From: Clostridium_I sp963725425
Lineage (GTDB): Bacteria > Bacillota > Clostridia > Clostridiales > Clostridiaceae
Assembly: GCA_963725425.1 (NCBI GenBank)
Contig: CAVRYJ010000011.1
Location: forward strand, 62,001 to 126,000
Direction: 5' to 3'
Length of the DNA: 64,000 nucleotides
The notes under the pieces are model-generated. The model was not told where the DNA came from and ran no database searches. It saw nothing but the letters and a program-made list of their open reading frames with translations. A program made the position numbers and the translations under genes. Of this stretch, positions 1 through 8,687 are shown piece by piece (the stretch's first letter is position 1; each line of letters opens with the position of its first letter).

Positions 1-159
1 TAAAATTTCCTAGTGAATCTTCCCATACCTTAAAGTTAATGTTTGAAAACGTAGTTAGGAATGGCCTTAAATCTCATAGGAAGCACAAGAAAACTGTTTT
101 TGATATTCTTGGAGTTTGCTATAAGCGAACATCAGCTAAAAATAAAATTGCAGCATAAA
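1..159 (+). CDS. C-terminal end of an unidentified protein (truncated by window start)
   Basis: An open frame enters from the left edge (frame 3) and stops at 157-159. About 51 residues are visible. They are basic, with a conserved-looking tail around FDILGVCYKRTSAKN. The lack of a start and the charged C-terminus would fit the end of a transposase or other DNA-binding protein, but I do not recognise the family. Positions 160-360 hold no other gene that I can support. Confidence 0.4.
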
Positions 160-360
160 TTAAATTAATAAAGCTGTAAAAATTTTCACAATACACGTGG
201 CTTTTTTGTGTACAATAAAAATATCTAAATACATATAATATTCATTTAAACTTATGATAAGAAATACCAATTGTAAAAATATAGGATTTAGTGAGAGGAT
301 AAACTCATTCAATATTTCTTAGCTTGATGGCTATGTGGCGATACCCCAGATTGGAGATAT

Positions 361-516
361 ATGATGAAATTAATGTGTAAATGTGGAAACATAGAGGATT
401 TAAAAACAGATAATAAAATAGTGAATTTTGAATTTAGATATTGTGACGATGGAACTATAATATTAGTTTGTAAGAAGTGTAATGAATCTGTTTTTATAAA
501 ATTAAAGAATAGTTAA
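361..516 (+). CDS. small zinc-ribbon-like protein (51 aa)
   Basis: The protein starts at ATG 361, seven bases after a GGAG ribosome binding site, and ends at a TAA inside the left arm of a terminator hairpin. It contains two cysteine pairs, CKC near residues 6-8 and CKKC near 37-40. This spacing could bind one zinc ion, as in short zinc ribbons. Family and function are unknown. It is on the plus strand, opposite to the large leftward gene block that follows, so it is probably its own transcription unit. Confidence 0.55.
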   Translation: MMKLMCKCGNIEDLKTDNKIVNFEFRYCDDGTIILVCKKCNESVFIKLKNS

Positions 517-550
517 TATACTCTGAAATATTATTTTCAGAGTATATTAC
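515..550 (+). terminator. intrinsic terminator of the small zinc-ribbon gene
   Basis: The arms 515-528 and 535-548 are perfect inverted repeats around CTCTGAAA / TTTCAGAG. The hairpin overlaps the stop codon of the gene at 361-516. Confidence 0.7.
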
Positions 551-718
551 TTTAATCTTTTGTGTAGGTTCGTGATAAGTATACTCTAAACAAACTATAA
601 AATCTATGATTTGTTATGCACTAGTATTTTAAAATTATTTTGATGAACTCTAAAATTATTAGCAAAAGGACATATAATAATAGTGTAAACAAAAATTTGA
701 CAATTGGAGGGCAAAGAT

Positions 719-817
719 ATGCACATAACATTTAAAAATTTAAACATAAAAATAGACAAATCAGCAATTATTTTACTAATTAGTTTAATTTTGCTTATGA
801 CGAAACTTATAAAATAA
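719..817 (+). CDS. small single-pass membrane peptide (32 aa)
   Basis: ATG at 719 follows a strong GGAGG site at 706-710. The product has a polar N-terminus (about 15 residues), one hydrophobic segment (about residues 17-27) and a short basic tail (TKLIK). Such peptides can be membrane-active toxins, pump regulators or holin-like, but nothing in the sequence decides this. A terminator hairpin follows about 50 bases downstream. Confidence 0.5.
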   Translation: MHITFKNLNIKIDKSAIILLISLILLMTKLIK

Positions 818-865
818 AAATGGTTTTCGTTTTACTTAATTTTACAAAAGGTACTATATTGTAAT

Positions 866-912
866 TAAAAAAGTGTACTAAATAACTTATTAGGTTATTT
901 GTATACTTTTTT
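866..912 (+). terminator. terminator downstream of the 32-aa membrane peptide
   Basis: An inverted repeat with arms AAAAAAGTGTAC... and ...GTATACTTTTTT brackets AATAAC/GTTATT and ends in a T run. It could serve either direction. Confidence 0.55.
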
Positions 913-991
913 AGTAAATTATAGCCATTTATCATTATATCTTCCTTTACTTTTTATATATCATTTAACTATAGTTTTTTGATACACAATT

Positions 992-1019
992 AAATCTCCA
1001 AACGTTTGGATATTTGATT
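992..1019. repeat. CCAAACGTTTGG repeat, copy 1
   Basis: Core palindrome CCAAACGTTTGG at 998-1009, flanked by AAATCT and by ATATTTGATT. It lies about 80 bases beyond the stop codon of the leftward gene at 1091-1492. Related copies occur at 3277, 5411 and 25886. Confidence 0.7.
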
Positions 1020-1090
1020 GTGACTTTTTAATATTTTCAGGTAATTACTGTATGACCATTTCTTTGAAAGACGAAGTAACTATTTTTTTT

Positions 1091-1492
1091 TTAGTCCTTT
1101 AAAATATTTATAAGAAATTCTCTTTTCCATACAATACTTATTTGAATCAATAACAAACATAAGTACATTACCAATGCTTCATTATAATTAGCTAGAAAGT
1201 TATTATCTGGCGGAGCAATAAAGCTTATTGCTGTCATAGTTTTTATCATTTCACATATTCCAATAATACCTTTCAAGAAGTCTCTGCCTGTCAAAACGTT
1301 GTTCATTTCTTTAGATCTTGAATATTTGAAATATATAGCTCCAAATATAATAGTTATAACAATATTAATTACAAAACATTTCATATCTAAATCAGAATTG
1401 CTTTTAATGTATCCTAGCATAAAATAAAGTGAAGTGAATAGTGTTAAAACTCCAATTAGAAATGAAATAACACATATAAAAACTTTTTTCAT
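1091..1492 (-). CDS. integral membrane protein of unknown function (133 aa)
   Basis: The product has about four hydrophobic segments (roughly residues 4-27, 39-55, 70-93 and 105-121) and no recognised domain. A GAAAGG-type ribosome binding site precedes the ATG. It is the most downstream of the leftward genes in the mobile-element arm. The function is unknown. Confidence 0.6.
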   Translation of the reverse strand: MKKVFICVISFLIGVLTLFTSLYFMLGYIKSNSDLDMKCFVINIVITIIFGAIYFKYSRSKEMNNVLTGRDFLKGIIGICEMIKTMTAISFIAPPDNNFLANYNEALVMYLCLLLIQISIVWKREFLINILKD

Positions 1493-1645
1493 AATTTAAC
1501 CTTTCTTTCTAAAATATTTTTTCAATTTTATAATTCGCCATATTTTCAGATGGTGCAGATGTCTGCACTAATCAAACTAAAAAAATTATTCCTGAATAAA
1601 TATATCCTTGATGTTTTTACATTATATTTTCTATAAAAATGGGTA

Positions 1646-1676
1646 AAAAATAAAAGCTCACTAAAGCTTTATTATT
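1646..1676 (-). terminator. terminator (minus strand)
   Basis: On the minus strand AAAGCT and AGCTTT form a stem with a short loop, followed by TATTTTTT. It lies downstream of the small frames at 1742-1896. Confidence 0.55.
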
Positions 1677-1741
1677 CAACAATATTTAAAACGGATTGTT
1701 GTGTACTTATAACCCCAACCCATACATGTTATACTCTCATT

Positions 1742-1896
1742 TTATCCCTTTAGAACACTCATAATTAGATTGTCTGCTTCTAGTAATAGATTATGATAGA
1801 ATCCCATTCCTCTTAATATCCTCCCTTTTCCTGATTCACCAAATATGTACCTGTCTTATCATTTAATTCATCAAAGTTAAGTTTATTATTTTTCAA
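1742..1896 (-). pseudogene. short frameshifted gene, or two overlapping small peptides
   Basis: A TTG start at 1896, behind a GGAAGGGTGA-type site, opens a 27-codon frame ending at 1813. A second ATG at 1807 opens a 21-codon frame ending at 1742. Adding one base at the three-A run 1841-1843 joins the first frame to a third reading (GESGKGRILRGMGF...) that continues through the second frame. That gives one protein of about 51 aa. I therefore suspect one small gene with a 1-base lesion. The alternative is a pair of translationally coupled peptides. The product is not recognised. Confidence 0.35.
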
Positions 1897-1949
1897 TTTA
1901 CATCACCCTTCCATTTTAAAAGTTTTCATTCGTCACAAGCCACTACCCT

Positions 1950-2195
1950 TTATGGTAGCTGGCAGTTGAAAGTAATGCTGAACTCTTTAGATTCTGTATC
2001 ACATAGTTCAATATCTTCCTCTTGAAATATAAGATGCAACCTTATTTGATTCCATTTTATTTTTTTATTAATTATAATTATAAATAAAATGAACTTAGCT
2101 TCTTTCATCATTTCGCTTGGATTCGTAGCATATATTGGACATTCGTAATTAATACATAGTTGATCATCTATAACAGCTAAAAATTTTCTATTCAT
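1950..2195 (-). CDS. hypothetical protein (81 aa)
   Basis: The ATG is preceded by AGGAGAG. The N-terminus reads MNRKFLAVIDDQLCIN and is followed by a beta-rich, partly hydrophobic sequence (a run of isoleucines near residues 38-42). There is no recognised family, signal peptide or motif. It is one of several small genes of unknown function at the distal end of the mobile element. Confidence 0.5.
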   Translation of the reverse strand: MNRKFLAVIDDQLCINYECPIYATNPSEMMKEAKFILFIIIINKKIKWNQIRLHLIFQEEDIELCDTESKEFSITFNCQLP

Positions 2196-2324
2196 ATCTC
2201 TCCTTTACACTTATTTCCTTATTTTTCAATCTTTCATCTAATTCTTATATCGTTAATGATGATTCTATTCTGTTGTACATTCTAATTTACTCACTGCTTG
2301 CTTTAATTATAACGGAATTAATTT

Positions 2325-2855
2325 TCAAAGGCTTAAATCCTGTTCATTATGTTGATGTGAAAATTTTCGTTTTATTCGTTTATTTTCATTGAGTAGTTCA
2401 TTATTTTTCAACCTAATAACTTCATTTTCTTCTTTTAGTCTCCTATTGTCCGATACAACATGCTTCCACTCTCTAACCAAATCTTCAATACCTCTTATAT
2501 GTCCATCTAGCTCTTTTTGATGATCACTTAAACTCTCATAATAATACTTATTTTCAGTTTCTTTTTGTATTAATTTATCGCTTATTCTTTCTACTTTTTC
2601 TATAGACTTATTGACATCTCTACTCAAATTTTCATTTACACTCTTTATTGTGTCATTTATTTTTTCATGTTTATTAGTTATTATTTCTTCAATTTGTTTA
2701 TGTTGTCCACTCAACGTGGTATTATCAACATTTCCTATTTTATCACTAACTTTCTTATAACCTCTTATATCTATGATAATGTTTCCTATCAATACAAATA
2801 TTCCTCCGATAATAGCAACAACTATATCATGCATGCTAAACCTCCCAAAATTCAT
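2325..2855 (-). CDS. membrane-anchored coiled-coil protein
   Basis: The ATG at 2855 is preferred over an upstream GTG because GGAGG lies eight bases before it. The N-terminus carries one transmembrane segment (about residues 10-27). The rest is strongly charged and helical, with long heptad-like stretches (KIEKVERISDKLIQKE..., RRLKEENEVIRLKNNELL). This layout fits a membrane-tethered coiled coil facing one side of the membrane, as in some phage and plasmid accessory proteins. I cannot assign a role. Confidence 0.55.
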   Translation of the reverse strand: MNFGRFSMHDIVVAIIGGIFVLIGNIIIDIRGYKKVSDKIGNVDNTTLSGQHKQIEEIITNKHEKINDTIKSVNENLSRDVNKSIEKVERISDKLIQKETENKYYYESLSDHQKELDGHIRGIEDLVREWKHVVSDNRRLKEENEVIRLKNNELLNENKRIKRKFSHQHNEQDLSL

Positions 2856-2946
2856 TATGTTCACCTCCCATTATATGTTTTTTTGATATATTTTTACAAT
2901 ATGTTCTTGTGAACTTTCAGGTACTAAAGATTAATATATATTGAAA

Positions 2947-3084
2947 TCACATTGATTCTTCTCTTTTCTCTACTATTATTTTTAATAACCTAATTTCAAG
3001 ATTCCGTTTTTTTATTATTTTATATTGATATAAAATAGTAATTACGCTCAATACTAATACCACTAATAAAACAATTAACACCAT
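2947..3084 (-). CDS. small membrane protein (45 aa)
   Basis: ATG at 3084 follows GAGGAG at a good spacing. The product is an N-terminal hydrophobic helix (VLIVLLVVLVLSVITILY) followed by a basic, helical tail (KIIKKRNLEIRLLKIIVEKR). It resembles the small membrane peptide at 25959-26075 in size and in lying close to the same CTCGCAGGRGCGACC hairpin motif. The two sequences are not obviously homologous. Confidence 0.55.
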   Translation of the reverse strand: MVLIVLLVVLVLSVITILYQYKIIKKRNLEIRLLKIIVEKREESM

Positions 3085-3159
3085 ATTATTTCTCCTCTTT
3101 GTCACACATTATTTCTAATAAGTTAACTAACCTACGGTTACTGTGCAACTACGTTGATT

Positions 3160-3182
3160 CTCGCAGGAGCGACCTGTTTATA
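3160..3182. repeat. CTCGCAGGRGCGACC hairpin motif, copy 1
   Basis: CTCGCAGGAGCGACC can fold as a short hairpin (CTCGC/GCGA-type arms, AGGA loop). A near-identical copy is at 25931. Both lie in untranslated stretches next to small membrane-protein genes and near a CCAAACG repeat. Confidence 0.5.
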
Positions 3183-3276
3183 TATTCATAAGTTTTTAAA
3201 TTATAAATTCACTATCAATAGGTTATATTGACCAATTATTACATGAACATTTATTAATTATGCGTGACCTCCTCTT

Positions 3277-3305
3277 AAATCTCCAAACGTCTGGCTTTTT
3301 GATTT
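3277..3305. repeat. CCAAACGTTTGG repeat, copy 2
   Basis: AAATCTCCAAACGTCTGG followed by CTTTTTGATTT. It lies just downstream of the stop codon of the lipoprotein gene at 3319-3702 and shares flanks with copies 1 and 3. Confidence 0.7.
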
Positions 3306-3318
3306 AAAAGCAGCCTTA

Positions 3319-3702
3319 TTAATAAACAGTTTGATTTTTCAAAGATGAAAAATAATATTTATTTCCTGATTTTATCATTACTAATGTTACAAATACTTTA
3401 TTATTCGTCTTATTTATTATCTGAACTATATCCTTGGAGCTATCATCTTTATATATAAGATTTGAATCATTTATATTTTTATAGTAAGGCGAAAAGTATT
3501 TCAATAAATATTTAGTTGGATACTCCTTAGAATTAGCTTTATTTACATTAATATTATTTATTTCTTTTTCATCTTTATTTGTCATTGCAGATACAAAACT
3601 CTTAGCTGCATCTATTCTAGTATTTTGTGTGGGTGATTGTGTACATGCTACTAGAGAAAGTATCATCATTACACAAAATATAAATAAACATATTTTTTTC
3701 AT
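3319..3702 (-). CDS. small lipoprotein of unknown function (127 aa)
   Basis: The first 20 residues form a lipoprotein signal peptide with lipobox LVAC, so lipidation at Cys20 and attachment to the outer face of the membrane are expected. The mature part starts with a T/Q/N-rich spacer. It ends in a small domain with a repeated K/Y/F pattern (TNNKVFVTLVMIKSGNKYYF) resembling DUF4878-like lumazine/NTF2-type lipoproteins. That resemblance is weak. The gene lies downstream of the YdcK-like gene with a 36-base gap and is probably co-transcribed with it. Confidence 0.6.
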   Translation of the reverse strand: MKKICLFIFCVMMILSLVACTQSPTQNTRIDAAKSFVSAMTNKDEKEINNINVNKANSKEYPTKYLLKYFSPYYKNINDSNLIYKDDSSKDIVQIINKTNNKVFVTLVMIKSGNKYYFSSLKNQTVY

Positions 3703-3738
3703 TAATTAGTAGCCCCCATCTTCATATATTGTCATTTT

Positions 3739-5145
3739 TTATTTAGCTTTTAATTTACCTGTCTTTTTTAAAAAATCAATAACAGTATCTATATGATCTT
3801 GCGTTTCAGAAGTTAAAAATCCTTTTACTTCTTTTACATCTTTATAATTTAATAAGTAACCTTTTTTCAAGCTTAATACATCACCATTATTTATAAAATC
3901 ACCATATTTTTTCAATGGAATTAATTTTTTAATAAATAGCCTAGATTGATTCGAGCTTAAAATCTGGTAAACTTCAATATTTTTAAGCCAATAATTAATA
4001 GTTTTTACATAGTACATCTTTCTGTTTTTTAAAATTACTATAGCCCCTTTATCAATCTCTATAGACTGAACAAATGCTTCTGTTTTTTCTTTCTCAGGTT
4101 GATCTATCTTTTCTTCTATAATATCCTTAATGCTAACATCAACATTTTCTTCTACCTTAATTATCTTTTTACCTTTTGGTAATATGGTATCACCATCTAT
4201 TACTCCATCATTTATTATTTCATGCCCTGATATTTGGGCATTACCCTTTACTTTTGTATTGCCACATATTTGTGCAAAATCAAATATTTTCGCATTTTCA
4301 AAAACTTGTGTATCTCCTTCAATGGAGGCATTACCGTATATTTCTGAATTACCTTCACACTTTGAATTTCCTAAGATTGTTGTATCACCATATATTTTTG
4401 TATTACCTAATAACACTGCATTGCCAGTTATATTAGCATTGCCGTATATTTCTGCTTTATCACATGCCAGCGCATGCCCATGAACACTAGCACCGTCATG
4501 TATATATGTATCTCCTGATATTTCTGAATTACCATATACTTTTACGTCATTTTCTAACCTTGATTTTCCGGATATCTTTGCAAAATCAAATATATCAACA
4601 TTATCTTTTAATTGTGAATTACCGGTTACAAATGCTTTATCATGAACTTTAACAGAACCAGATAAACGTGAAGATCCTGAAACAACTGCACAATCATACA
4701 CGCTTACACTACCTGAAATGATAGCATTTCCGAAAACTACTGCACTCCCCAAAACGCTAACTTCATCACTTAATTTAGAATCTGAAGATATTTTTGCATT
4801 TTCATACACTCGGACCTTATCAGACAATATTGCATTTCCAAATATTTTTGCATTATCAGAAATCCAAACATTATTTTTTATTTTTACATTTCCAGAAATC
4901 ACAGCATTTCCTGCTATTACTGAATCATCAAAAACCTTAGCATTTTCGCAAACAAATGATTTGTTATATGCTAAAGCATTGTTGTAAATCCAGCATTCAT
5001 TTTCCTGACTTAAATTTTCTTCATTTTCAACAAAACCACCTAAATCATCTTTAGCAATATCATTAAAATCAATAAGTGATTTTATTCTGTATAATGTTCT
5101 ACCGTCAAATTTTAAAATTTCATCTGTTAGCTGATATTTTTTCAT
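3739..5145 (-). CDS. YdcK-like hexapeptide-repeat beta-helix protein (468 aa)
   Basis: Residues about 45-310 consist of more than 25 short repeats of the form [IV]xGNA.[IV]xGxx (for example AEIYGNANITGNAVL). This is the pattern of a left-handed beta-helix or hexapeptide fold. The N-terminus (FNDIAKDDLGGFVENEENLS, CWIYNNALAY) matches the layout of E. coli YdcK and of related phage proteins. A charged C-terminal domain of about 150 residues follows. There is no signal peptide, so it is probably cytoplasmic. Its ATG overlaps the stop of the preceding gene (ATGA-type), which indicates translational coupling. Proteins of this type occur on phages and plasmids but their role is unknown. Confidence 0.65.
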   Translation of the reverse strand: MKKYQLTDEILKFDGRTLYRIKSLIDFNDIAKDDLGGFVENEENLSQENECWIYNNALAYNKSFVCENAKVFDDSVIAGNAVISGNVKIKNNVWISDNAKIFGNAILSDKVRVYENAKISSDSKLSDEVSVLGSAVVFGNAIISGSVSVYDCAVVSGSSRLSGSVKVHDKAFVTGNSQLKDNVDIFDFAKISGKSRLENDVKVYGNSEISGDTYIHDGASVHGHALACDKAEIYGNANITGNAVLLGNTKIYGDTTILGNSKCEGNSEIYGNASIEGDTQVFENAKIFDFAQICGNTKVKGNAQISGHEIINDGVIDGDTILPKGKKIIKVEENVDVSIKDIIEEKIDQPEKEKTEAFVQSIEIDKGAIVILKNRKMYYVKTINYWLKNIEVYQILSSNQSRLFIKKLIPLKKYGDFINNGDVLSLKKGYLLNYKDVKEVKGFLTSETQDHIDTVIDFLKKTGKLKAK

Positions 5146-5324
5146 GCCTTATCACATGCCTTATTTTTTCTATAGTCTTTTATTTTTTTATAAGCTTCTC
5201 CTGGTCTTTTACATCCATATTTTCTCATTGATTTTTCTGCAATTTCTTTTTCTTCAGCATTACCATGAATATGTTTTTTAAGAAGACTTTCTAATATTAA
5301 TATTTGTCTTTGCTTACATTCCAT
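5142..5324 (-). CDS. small basic protein (60 aa)
   Basis: ATG at 5324 is chosen because GAGGTG lies six bases upstream; an upstream start at 5342 is less likely. The product is Lys/Glu-rich and predicted helical, with three cysteines (ECKQ, YGCKRPG, ACDKA). Its stop overlaps the start of the hexapeptide-repeat gene, so the two are coupled. No known family. Confidence 0.5.
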   Translation of the reverse strand: MECKQRQILILESLLKKHIHGNAEEKEIAEKSMRKYGCKRPGEAYKKIKDYRKNKACDKA

Positions 5325-5371
5325 AAGTTTCACCTCACACAAACAATATAATTACATTCTCACACCATATT

Positions 5372-5404
5372 TAAAGGACTAGAAAAATTTAATTTTCTAG
5401 TCCT
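5372..5404 (-). terminator. terminator after the 709-aa gene
   Basis: AAGGACTAGAAAA and TTTTCTAGTCCTT form a perfect 13-bp stem around TTTAA. It lies downstream of the gene at 5444-7573 and of repeat copy 3. Confidence 0.75.
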
Positions 5405-5410
5405 TAGTTT

Positions 5411-5439
5411 ATATCACCAAACGTTTGGCTTTTTGATTT
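5411..5439. repeat. CCAAACGTTTGG repeat, copy 3
   Basis: Perfect palindrome at 5417-5428 followed by CTTTTTGATTT, as in copy 2. It sits between the stop codon of the 709-aa gene and that gene's terminator. Confidence 0.7.
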
Positions 5440-5443
5440 AATA

Positions 5444-7573
5444 TTACATTCCTAATGAATTGCTAATAGTAGGTTTTAACGTATGCTTTACATCCGATAC
5501 TTCATTAACAAGACCTTTGCTCTTAAACAATTCAATTCTTTTCATAGTGTTTTCAACTTCAGATTTTTCTAAATGCCCTGATCTAAAGATAATATCCTTT
5601 TTATCAAGCTTTTGAAGAGTACTGCCTTTGATAACATTTTTTTTATCATTAATTGTTAAATCAGTTACATTCGCTTGATTTTTATTGGTTTCAACATTAA
5701 AACATTCAAATTTCCCATTTTTTATATCTGATACAAATTTATTTTTATAATCTTTATCAATTATTATATCTCCTGCACTAATAACGCTTTTAAGCTGAGT
5801 TGTTAGCTTAATATTTTCTACAAAATCTTCTTTTAAGCGATCTATTAAATTCTGTTTTTCACTACCAGCATCATATCGAACTCTAAATGTTGTACCATCC
5901 GATAATTCTATTGAACTGCTGATTTTATCGTAAGCAGGTAGAAAAACTTTTTTTACTTTACTTAATACTGAAGCTGCTGTCTTGGATAATTCCACCTTTT
6001 TGTTTGCATTCTGAAATAGTAAATTAGCTTCATCTAAACTATAAACATCATTTCTCTTTACAACACTTGATTCACTCATATTTATTTTAACTTTGGCATT
6101 CTCATGCTCTATATTTTCAAGTTTTGGTAAAACTTCTACCCGTTTATAATCTACTTCCATATTGCTTATTCCATAGGTATTATATAGGCAATTAGCTTTT
6201 ACTATCCTATATTCTTTACCAGGGTTATTCTTAATTGCTTCATCATAATTGCTTACTACTGAAGTAAGTTTTTCATCAAATGATATAGCATCAGATATAA
6301 TCCAGCCATCTTTATATCTATTAGTTAAACTTTCATATTTTTCTTTTGAAATATGATAATCAGGAATACCTTTTATGACGTTATCTAAACTTTCCTTATA
6401 TTTATTTTGTTCTTTTTGATCTATTTTTTCCTCCAAAATATACATAATCCCTGGACGTTGTTGTTTAGGATGAAGAAAAGGTGTTTCTTTTAATTCATAG
6501 CCTTGTATTGTATAATTCTTCAAGAAATCTAAAACCTCTTTAGGTTCGTCAAAGGCATGTATATGATTATCACCTTTAATATCAGCAACAAATACCTCAT
6601 CATCATATTGGTAATAAACATCTATTCCCTTTATTAATCCATTAGATTTAAAATGAATAGCCTTTGGATGTTCATTATTCGGCCAATCATATTTAGTATT
6701 TTCAATATTCTCTAACAAGGATTTTTTTAGCAATACTTCAGGATCACAGCCTGGTATCCTTATTAACTCTTTTTCTAACTCTTGGTTCCAAGAATTAAAA
6801 TAGTTCAAATTTTCATTGAATTTTTTATTTAAATCTTTTCGCCATTCATCAGTAAAAGTTCCTCTATTAGCATCTGAAATTTTTATATCTTCAATAAAGT
6901 CTGTAGAGTAATATTCTTCTACCTTCGGTAAAATATCTGAATATTTAAAGTTGTACTTACTATTTGTATCAAATACACTTATTGCAATATCTCCATCCCT
7001 CGTTGTGTCTAATGTTAATCTAACATTAGCCTTTGCTAATACTGTATATGTTTTTAATGACTCTTCTTCCATTTTAGAAAGGATATTTTCTATATTAGGT
7101 ACTATATCATTAAATTCAGCAAGTAAATCCTTATGTTCTTTTTCTATACCTATTAATTGATTTTTCAAGTTTGCAATACTCTCCTCATTCTCTTTTATAT
7201 CTTTTGGGCTTAAAATACTTTCACTATTGTTCATAAAAAATAATTCTTCCAAGTTATTAATATCATTACGTATTTCAGATTTTTTATATGACAACTCAAA
7301 ATCTAATTTGAATACATACGAACTAACCTCATGAACAATCCCTTTCTTCACTAAATCATTAACATCTGGTTCATGAATAAATGAAACTTCAGTTAAAAAT
7401 CCATTGTAAGCAGAATCAAATTTAATATTCCCATCCTTATAAATTAAATAATCACCACGTTGAGGCTGGTTTATACCGTTAGTATCATAAGGTTTTAAAT
7501 CAACATCAAGGTCGCTTACCAATTTGAAATAATGGGTATTGCCATCATTTAAATATTGTTTTTCATTTTCCAT
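5444..7573 (-). CDS. large protein of unknown function (709 aa)
   Basis: The start follows GGGGGAATTAT. There is no signal peptide and no membrane segment, so it is cytoplasmic. Residues about 100-175 are charged and helical with coiled-coil character; the remainder mixes alpha and beta. Two segments (about 290-370 and 590-690) look like small globular domains, but none is recognised. The N-terminal part (HYFKLVSDLDVDLKPYDT) and acidic, lysine-rich composition resemble the large multi-domain proteins of conjugative or phage-like elements. It lies between the diguanylate cyclase and the hexapeptide-repeat module, with its own terminator. Confidence 0.55.
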   Translation of the reverse strand: MENEKQYLNDGNTHYFKLVSDLDVDLKPYDTNGINQPQRGDYLIYKDGNIKFDSAYNGFLTEVSFIHEPDVNDLVKKGIVHEVSSYVFKLDFELSYKKSEIRNDINNLEELFFMNNSESILSPKDIKENEESIANLKNQLIGIEKEHKDLLAEFNDIVPNIENILSKMEEESLKTYTVLAKANVRLTLDTTRDGDIAISVFDTNSKYNFKYSDILPKVEEYYSTDFIEDIKISDANRGTFTDEWRKDLNKKFNENLNYFNSWNQELEKELIRIPGCDPEVLLKKSLLENIENTKYDWPNNEHPKAIHFKSNGLIKGIDVYYQYDDEVFVADIKGDNHIHAFDEPKEVLDFLKNYTIQGYELKETPFLHPKQQRPGIMYILEEKIDQKEQNKYKESLDNVIKGIPDYHISKEKYESLTNRYKDGWIISDAISFDEKLTSVVSNYDEAIKNNPGKEYRIVKANCLYNTYGISNMEVDYKRVEVLPKLENIEHENAKVKINMSESSVVKRNDVYSLDEANLLFQNANKKVELSKTAASVLSKVKKVFLPAYDKISSSIELSDGTTFRVRYDAGSEKQNLIDRLKEDFVENIKLTTQLKSVISAGDIIIDKDYKNKFVSDIKNGKFECFNVETNKNQANVTDLTINDKKNVIKGSTLQKLDKKDIIFRSGHLEKSEVENTMKRIELFKSKGLVNEVSDVKHTLKPTISNSLGM

Positions 7574-7602
7574 CGCTATAATTCCCCCAATTTTTTAAAT
7601 AT

Positions 7603-7643
7603 TAAAAGACCTGAAGATAATATCTATCCTCAAGTCTCTTTCT
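7603..7643 (-). terminator. terminator of the diguanylate cyclase gene
   Basis: On the minus strand AAGAGACTTGAGGATA and TATCTTCAGGTCTTTT pair with a few G-U pairs. The hairpin overlaps the last codons of the gene at 7630. Confidence 0.65.
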
Positions 7644-8655
7644 TGTAAGCACTAACTCTATTTCTTCCAGCCCCCTTTACCTTATACAGTTCCTGATCTG
7701 CTCTATTCTGTACATCTTCAAAAGTTATCCCGTCTTCAGAGTCGGTAATACCTGAAGATATTGTAATTTTTATTATTCTAGCCTTATTTTCCATGCCTTT
7801 TTCTATTATGTCCTTTTGTTCTATCTCCTTTCTAACGTCTTCAACTAATTTAAATAAATTTAATTTAGTTTCATGCGATATAATAAGAAACTCCTCACCT
7901 CCTATCCTAAATACTTCACCGGTGCTAGATAATTTATTTAAAACAGAAGCAATATACTTTAGTACATCATCTCCCACCTTGTGTCCATAGGTATCATTTA
8001 TCTTTTTAAAAAAATCTATATCTATCATAGCAATGGAATATTTCTTTGATTCTAAAGTCTCAATATATTTTTCAAGATATGTCCTGTTATAAAGTTTGGT
8101 TAGTTGATCTCTTTTAGATAAATTCATTAGTTTATCCTTTAAAATTAAATTTTCTAAAGCTATGGTCATGCTTTCCATGACTGTTTTAAATATTTCTTGC
8201 TCAAAGGCCCTTATATTATTTGTTTCGTCAAGCTCCAAATATAAGACACCTAATATATCATTCATATTTTTTAAATTAATATAAACACCGTACACTATTT
8301 CCCTTTGTTTTGCAGATGTATAGCTTAAATACGAGCCTTTCTCATTATAAAAAAATACTACATCTTTATCTGTACTTACACTATTTACATAAACACCAAC
8401 ATGATTTTTATGCTCTTCAGGTAAATCTGTAGCCAAATATTCTAAATTTTTATTGTTATTAATAAACAAACTAAAATTTTTAATTTTATAACATTCTTTT
8501 ATCATTAATAACATCTTCTGTGCAGCTTCATTTATATTAGAATTATCCAAACTAATTCTAATCAATTTATTGATTATCCTGTTTTGCTTTTTAAGCATAT
8601 CGTCTTGTACTATATATTGTATTTCTGTTTGTTTTTTAAATAATCTTTCTAACAT
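7630..8655 (-). CDS. GAF-GGDEF diguanylate cyclase
   Basis: The C-terminal domain (about residues 185-340) is a GGDEF domain with the active-site motif GGEEF near residue 251 and the upstream signature DQLTKLYNRTYLEKY. It should make cyclic di-GMP from two GTP. The N-terminal region (about 40-170) looks like a GAF-type sensor; no membrane segment is seen. No RxxD inhibitory site is present before GGEEF, so product inhibition at that site is unlikely. ATG at 8655 is favoured by the GGAGG spacing. It lies immediately downstream of the adhesin and Tad-like operon, which suggests that c-di-GMP controls attachment. That link is inference. Confidence 0.85.
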   Translation of the reverse strand: MLERLFKKQTEIQYIVQDDMLKKQNRIINKLIRISLDNSNINEAAQKMLLMIKECYKIKNFSLFINNNKNLEYLATDLPEEHKNHVGVYVNSVSTDKDVVFFYNEKGSYLSYTSAKQREIVYGVYINLKNMNDILGVLYLELDETNNIRAFEQEIFKTVMESMTIALENLILKDKLMNLSKRDQLTKLYNRTYLEKYIETLESKKYSIAMIDIDFFKKINDTYGHKVGDDVLKYIASVLNKLSSTGEVFRIGGEEFLIISHETKLNLFKLVEDVRKEIEQKDIIEKGMENKARIIKITISSGITDSEDGITFEDVQNRADQELYKVKGAGRNRVSAYKKET

Positions 8656-8687
8656 ACACATACCTCCAAATTACCCATTCAAAAATA

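Noticed and set aside
301..360. Possible riboswitch-like leader before the zinc-ribbon gene
   Set aside because: There are short complementary stretches but no match to conserved cores of known riboswitches that I could recall, and no clear terminator or anti-terminator pair.
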